Below are positions 59,201 through 64,000 of a stretch of DNA of 64,000 nt, one piece after another. The position numbers were made by a program, and so were the translations under genes. Position 1 is the stretch's first letter; the number at the start of each line of letters is the position of its first letter. Origin of the DNA: Brienomyrus brachyistius (Eukaryota > Chordata > Actinopteri > Osteoglossiformes > Mormyridae); assembly GCF_023856365.1 (NCBI RefSeq), contig NC_064537.1:11967072-12031071 (forward strand), in the 5' to 3' direction. A model generated the notes under the pieces. That model saw only the letters and a program-made list of their open reading frames with translations, was not told where the DNA came from and made no database searches.

Positions 59201-62177
59201 ACATATATACGCAGTATTTATGAATCTGTGATACGTTACTTCCTTAATTAAAAGGTTTCTGGATCACATTACAGTATTTCCCCCCAAAAAAAACATATCA
59301 GAGATAAGTTCAGTCTGTTCCTTTTATGGATTAACCTGGCACCTTTTACCACACAATCAGCCCCCAAAGCGACCGTGATTGATCTTCCATGAGGATTTAT
59401 TTTCTCTGGAAAAAAAAAAAAAACTATGCTAGGGGATTTGCAAAATGTGAAGCAGGAGCACCGGGGTTTTCATTATCAATCCCAGCGCGTGCCTCCCACT
59501 TAGAATAAATGCAGTCTTAGGGGAGATTTTATGCCCGTCAGCTCACTCCCAAGAGACTCGTCTTTTAGCACGAAGGAAACAGCGCCACCGTGTGGCTGAA
59601 ATTAGAATTGCGTGAAAGTCGCTGTGACGCCGTTCCTCTCGGGGACGCCTGGGAATCTGCGTGGCTGATCTTCAAAGGGACAGAAGATGAAGCACATTAA
59701 TGCACCAGTAGCTATGACCTAGTGGTGTTAACTCCATAATCATGAACTGTTTACCTGCCCTGAATATAAATAATATTTTGAAAATGGTGGATCAAAAACG
59801 AAAGCATGACAGTCACTGTCAGGCTTAGGGAGCGAGACAGTGACTGGTGTATAATGAAAATGTCATTATGTCTGGTTTTCGCTTGGCTATTGTACTTGGT
59901 CTCCATTAGTGGGAGAGAACAGACGCTTAGGGGCTCAGTTGGAGGTGAGGCTCCTCTGCATTTGACCTTGAGGAGACTCCTGCCAGTGACTTGCAGGCCA
60001 CGCGACTAAGTAGATAAAAAGGACACCGTGGACAATGCTGGGGGAGGGGGGCTCAGAGGCTGAAGGAGAAATCAAAAGAGAGATGAATAATGCTTTAATT
60101 TATGAAAGCGAAAGAGTGAAGGAAAGGAAGGCAGAGGAAAGTTAATAATTGATGTGTCTCTGGTCCCAGCGCTGGTTTCAGCAGCTCCCGCTATCTCGCA
60201 AAGACATTTAGTAGTGATTCGGATCAAAGCGGCAGAAACTCCCGCTGCTAAGCTGAAAGACGAAGCTGCCGATTGCCTTTCCCTGCTCTAATAATATCGT
60301 CTTTATGTAGTTAATAAACCGCACACTTCAGTCAAACTATATTATTACAGATGACTTAGAGAGCTAATAATTTAAAAGTGGGGAATCGCCTCTGTTCTTG
60401 GCTTTGAACTGAACAGCGTTCTGTCAAACGGGGTGCGGGGGGGTACATCAAAGCTTTGTTACAGCACAGGGAAATTATAAGGCCTGCAAACAGCGTGTCG
60501 ACTTCCGTTAATGGCGAAAAAGAAGGAAGAAAACTCCATTAGAGACACGGGCAGGACGCGGCATTGAGGCGCGCCTTCACTTATTCCCGCCTCCCTCATG
60601 CCTGTCAGGTGTCTTCTCTACTGGGGAGTCCGGGGTTTGAACGCCAGTTTTGTATTCGCATCGTATTCTTTTTAATCTCTGCGGGATGTGCTCTGTGTAT
60701 GTCAGTGGAATTGGGGGCTGATGCTGATTTTAATTCCCCCAGCTTTCCTGTATAATATGCCGGTGCAGATCGGCACACGCTATTTGCATCTCATGGCCCA
60801 CAAGCCTCTACCCACCTCCCCTGATCAGCTGCCATGCTAAAGACCTTCATTTAGACAAGCACCCACGACTACAAAAAGACGTGCTGCGCGTGTGACGTCA
60901 CCGTGTAGCGTGGAGGAGCGGGATCGCCAAGCAAGGTGGAGAATTTCACCCGGCGACCCAGCACACGCCCGGCGGTAAACAGACATCCTGTTTCTTTCAT
61001 TATCCCACAGCCAGCAGGATGCTAGAGGCTAGAGGCTGCATGTATCTGTCCTGTCTTTATGGAAATCATTTCTCGTTTCATACTCCATCCATCTGCACGA
61101 CCCAGAAAACTTGCAATATAAGATCTCTATTGGTTTTCCATAAAATGGTCTGATTTCATGGTAGGAATCTATCCTATTCTTGTTTTTTTTTATTTCATTA
61201 AAAACCATGATGTACTGGCCTGATCGGCCACTGGATCCAGCTGAGATGAAAATGCCACAATAGTACTATAGTGACAAGTATCGTGTTTGAAATTGCTGCA
61301 GTCCTTCCACAGCGTGTCCCTGGTTAATATCAGCGCACTTATTCTAAAAATCGTCATAACTGAAATACGTCATTTAGTAGTCTAACTCAAGAGTCAAGAA
61401 GAAAGACTCCTGTCTTGGGATTTGAACCAGCAACTTTCTTTTTTTTTCTCTCAGGTGTGGCTTCTAATGTGAATAAACGTAAATAATTATGTGCTTGCAT
61501 CTGTCTTTGTGTACGAAATAAAACACCTAAAACTCTGTGTTCTGCTGCTCGCTCTGCTACCATGCTACTTACCGTTCTCTTTTTAAATGAACAATGAGGA
61601 TTATACCTTTTGTGATGTGACTGATAGCCTTTCTAAGTGGGTGGAACTACTGAAACTGCAGGCGAGCTGGAAACATTCCGCATTAAACCCGAAACGGCAC
61701 ATATAATCTGTTTTGAATCTGTTTCGACTCCACAAGGTTTAACTCTGACCCCTGGTGGCGCTGAGGAGACTTGCGCGTTTTCACAGGGACCCAGAAACAC
61801 GCTGTAATTCCCATCATGAGGTGAGCTGGAAGTGATTAAACGGGGCTTTCCTAGTCACTCTCAGGAATGATTAAAACCGAGAGCCATTTGCTGAATTGTG
61901 AGTATGTCTCCTCCAGTTCCAAAGAATATGTTAATTTAAACTGAAATACCGAAGCATATAAATGTTCTTGTCATTTGAGAAGAACAGACTGCTTTCTATT
62001 ATAGTGTCTAGAAAAAAATGGGTCTAACCCAAATGTCTGTTTTACAATTAATTGTGCATATTTTCCTGTATGATAAGGAACATTTATTTTATTTTAATCT
62101 CAGGGCACTGCTTCTTATGGAAACCCTGGCAAGGCTATATATAAAAACTCGAAATTTAAATTAGCAAATGTGCATAC

Positions 62178-62639
62178 ATGGTGGAATTCCTCCATAAAGT
62201 GAAAGATATGCGTGTGACACATTATATAACATGTTATATAAGTGTTCCCAAAATAGGAGCCGCTGCTAAGAAGTCAGATCAGAGGTCTGTCCCGGGGTCT
62301 GTATGTCTCCAGTCAGGGGCCTCAATGATGGGGGACTCATATCGCAGCAATCCAAATGGCTGGGTGGGGGTGGAGAGGGGCCCGGCCTCGATGCCTCCTA
62401 ACCGGGCAGATGAGGCTTGGCGAGGTCCAGGCATCAAAGGCGGCCTTATGAAGCCGTCTGACACCATGGCCAATCTGCACCCCCATGCATCCAAAGCAGA
62501 AGGAGCTGACGGGAGCCGAGGTCCATTCAAAGTGCACAACGTGCGCCCCAGTTCTGGTATCAGGATCCCGTCAGAGAGAAACAGAGATACGAAGGGTGCA
62601 AAGAAGCAGGAGAGGGGGCCGTCCGGACAGCTCCCCTGA
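62178..62639 (+). other. Unrecognised 153-codon ORF
   Basis: Hydrophilic, Gly/Pro/Arg-rich open frame (for example MGDSYRSNPNGWVGVERG, KVHNVRPSSGIRIPSERN). There is no recognisable domain, no good start context, and splice sites are not obvious. It may be chance in a GC-richer patch, or an exon of a gene to the right. Confidence 0.12.
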
Positions 62640-64000
62640 ACCGAGCAGGGCCCGGGACACCATCCTTGGGTTTCTGGGGTGGTGAGTCATGTGTGCTTGA
62701 GGAGTGTGGGTGAGGTAGCCGATCGGCTGACTCAGATGGTCCCATCTGGAACGGGCAAAGCAACCTAAGAGTCTAAGGACGTGCTGGCTAGCCCAGAAGA
62801 GAGAGAGGCAGCCATCTTCTGAGAAACGCAGACGCCACGCGGCACTGGATACACGCATGCTGTGACACTCCTCGACAAAAACCCGCCTGCTGATTAGCTG
62901 CCAGCGAGCCTCTTTGACGTCGGGCAGACAGGGCCGGAATTCTCACCCTTCCGAGATTTCGGCCTTTTGTCGGCGGGAGATAGACGTCAGCACTGTGCAT
63001 CACCCTCCCCGTCCATTCTCCCCCCTGCCATATCCCCGGCTTGCTCACGCACATGCCTAATCTTGACATTACATCATCCGCATATAGTCTACCTGCTTTA
63101 GCTTGTCAAACTGTCCCCAGCGCATTTTTGTTCACTTGTACCAAGAACATGTAAATGATCCTCCGGCGTCGCATCTTTTGCAGCCTTTGCAAAACAGAAA
63201 TGTTGCTGTACGTGCAATATTATATAGGGATGTCAGTGAGGCAGTGCTATTAAACTTATTGTAGAAGGACTTCTTTGGCATTGCATCATTTGACAGACCA
63301 ACTAGTTCTTGACTATGGATTTATTTAGGATGATGAGTAAAGTTGTAAACTAAGCTGTATGTAGGTGGGATACTTATAACCAAACAAGTTAGTCGAGGGT
63401 AAGACAATTCTGAGGTGTTAAGCTAATTAAGGGTGTTGTCGTTCTGTGTGAAGGTGGGGCGGTTCTAAAGCTCTAAGTTTCGAAACGGTTGAGTAGTCTG
63501 AGCCCTATACATTAAGACTTGATGTTATGTAGGCAGGAACACGGTAGAGGAGCATCAATGCTATATTCAGAGCCTGGTATCTGTGCTTTGAAACACAGTG
63601 GCATCTCCTTCATCATGACAACTATGTACCGGCTGAATATTACAGAAGTTGCATGAAAAATTTTCTGTGAGTTCCCTCTCCTGCTTCCGTACTTAATGGT
63701 CGGAGCAGTTAACAAGGAGTAAGCGAGTGTCTCTGTCACCCGGGGTCGTTCCGGATTTGGTTTTCCACCTTTTCAATGCAAACGGAGTCCCTGCACCTAA
63801 GGGACACCGGAACCTTTTTGCTAGCTGGCACGGTTGTGTTTACAAGTGCCCAGTTCCCACTGAACAGCACCCAAGACCTGGGATGACCACGGCATTGGAC
63901 TATCGGCTCTGGCCCTGGTTCTGGCCTCCAATAAAATCAACCGGTGGGCTTTTGCTTTGACCAAAATTTGCATGTGAAGTGCACAGTATCACTCGGACGC

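Larger units (their letters stand above)
58028..64000. other. Right-hand flank without a supported gene
   Basis: It probably contains the MYADM-like 5' UTR exon(s) and promoter. The minus frames at 58118-58318, 58337-58528 and 58548-58835 look slightly protein-like but match no family I know. A hAT-like terminus (cagtgtttctcaac, 59051) and a tRNA-SINE scrap (box B read on minus, about 61415-61440) occur. The + frame at 62178-62639 (153 codons) is unrecognised. Confidence 0.5.

Overview
This is a vertebrate nuclear genome window, almost certainly from a teleost fish. Genes are split by GT-AG introns and carry fish-like proteins. The introns are littered with tRNA-headed SINEs, hAT-type miniature transposons, CA/TA microsatellites and homopolymers. 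No prokaryotic operon, phage, CRISPR array or rRNA/tRNA gene is visible. Three protein-coding genes can be supported, all on the minus strand, so the window reads right to left.

Layout. (1) 1-10547 is the 5' half of ern1 (IRE1-alpha, the ER-stress sensor kinase/RNase). Eight coding exons rebuild the signal peptide and most of the luminal sensor domain (about 267 residues) with every splice phase consistent. The rest of the gene lies beyond position 1. (2) 10548-15618 holds the ern1 promoter, unexplained intergenic sequence and the tex2 3' UTR. (3) 15619-39061 is the complete tex2 coding region: 11 coding exons, 1113 codons plus stop, encoding an ER membrane protein with a transmembrane hairpin, a PH-like region and an SMP lipid-transfer domain. 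Two candidate 5' UTR exons lie at 51921-52008 and from 53966 upward, giving a first intron of about 13 kb. (4) 57161-58027 is an uninterrupted 288-codon MYADM-like gene (MARVEL-type multi-pass membrane protein). (5) 58028-64000 has no gene I can support.

The ern1-tex2 neighbourhood, same strand and tex2 directly upstream of ern1, matches the arrangement I recall for human 17q23.3, so this is an old conserved syntenic block. Both products act at the ER membrane (unfolded-protein sensing; non-vesicular lipid transfer), but the sequence gives no evidence that they are co-regulated.

The most interesting signals are: two predicted upstream ORFs in the tex2 leader, one ending in an ATGA overlap with the main start codon; two decayed hAT-like elements that each carry an expanded repeat (a 528-bp alternating purine/pyrimidine tract and a 61-bp minisatellite); a 12-C splice-acceptor tract in ern1; and an unrecognised protein-like ORF between the genes. 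I found no convincing new biological system here. It is a conserved vertebrate locus with an active history of mobile elements.
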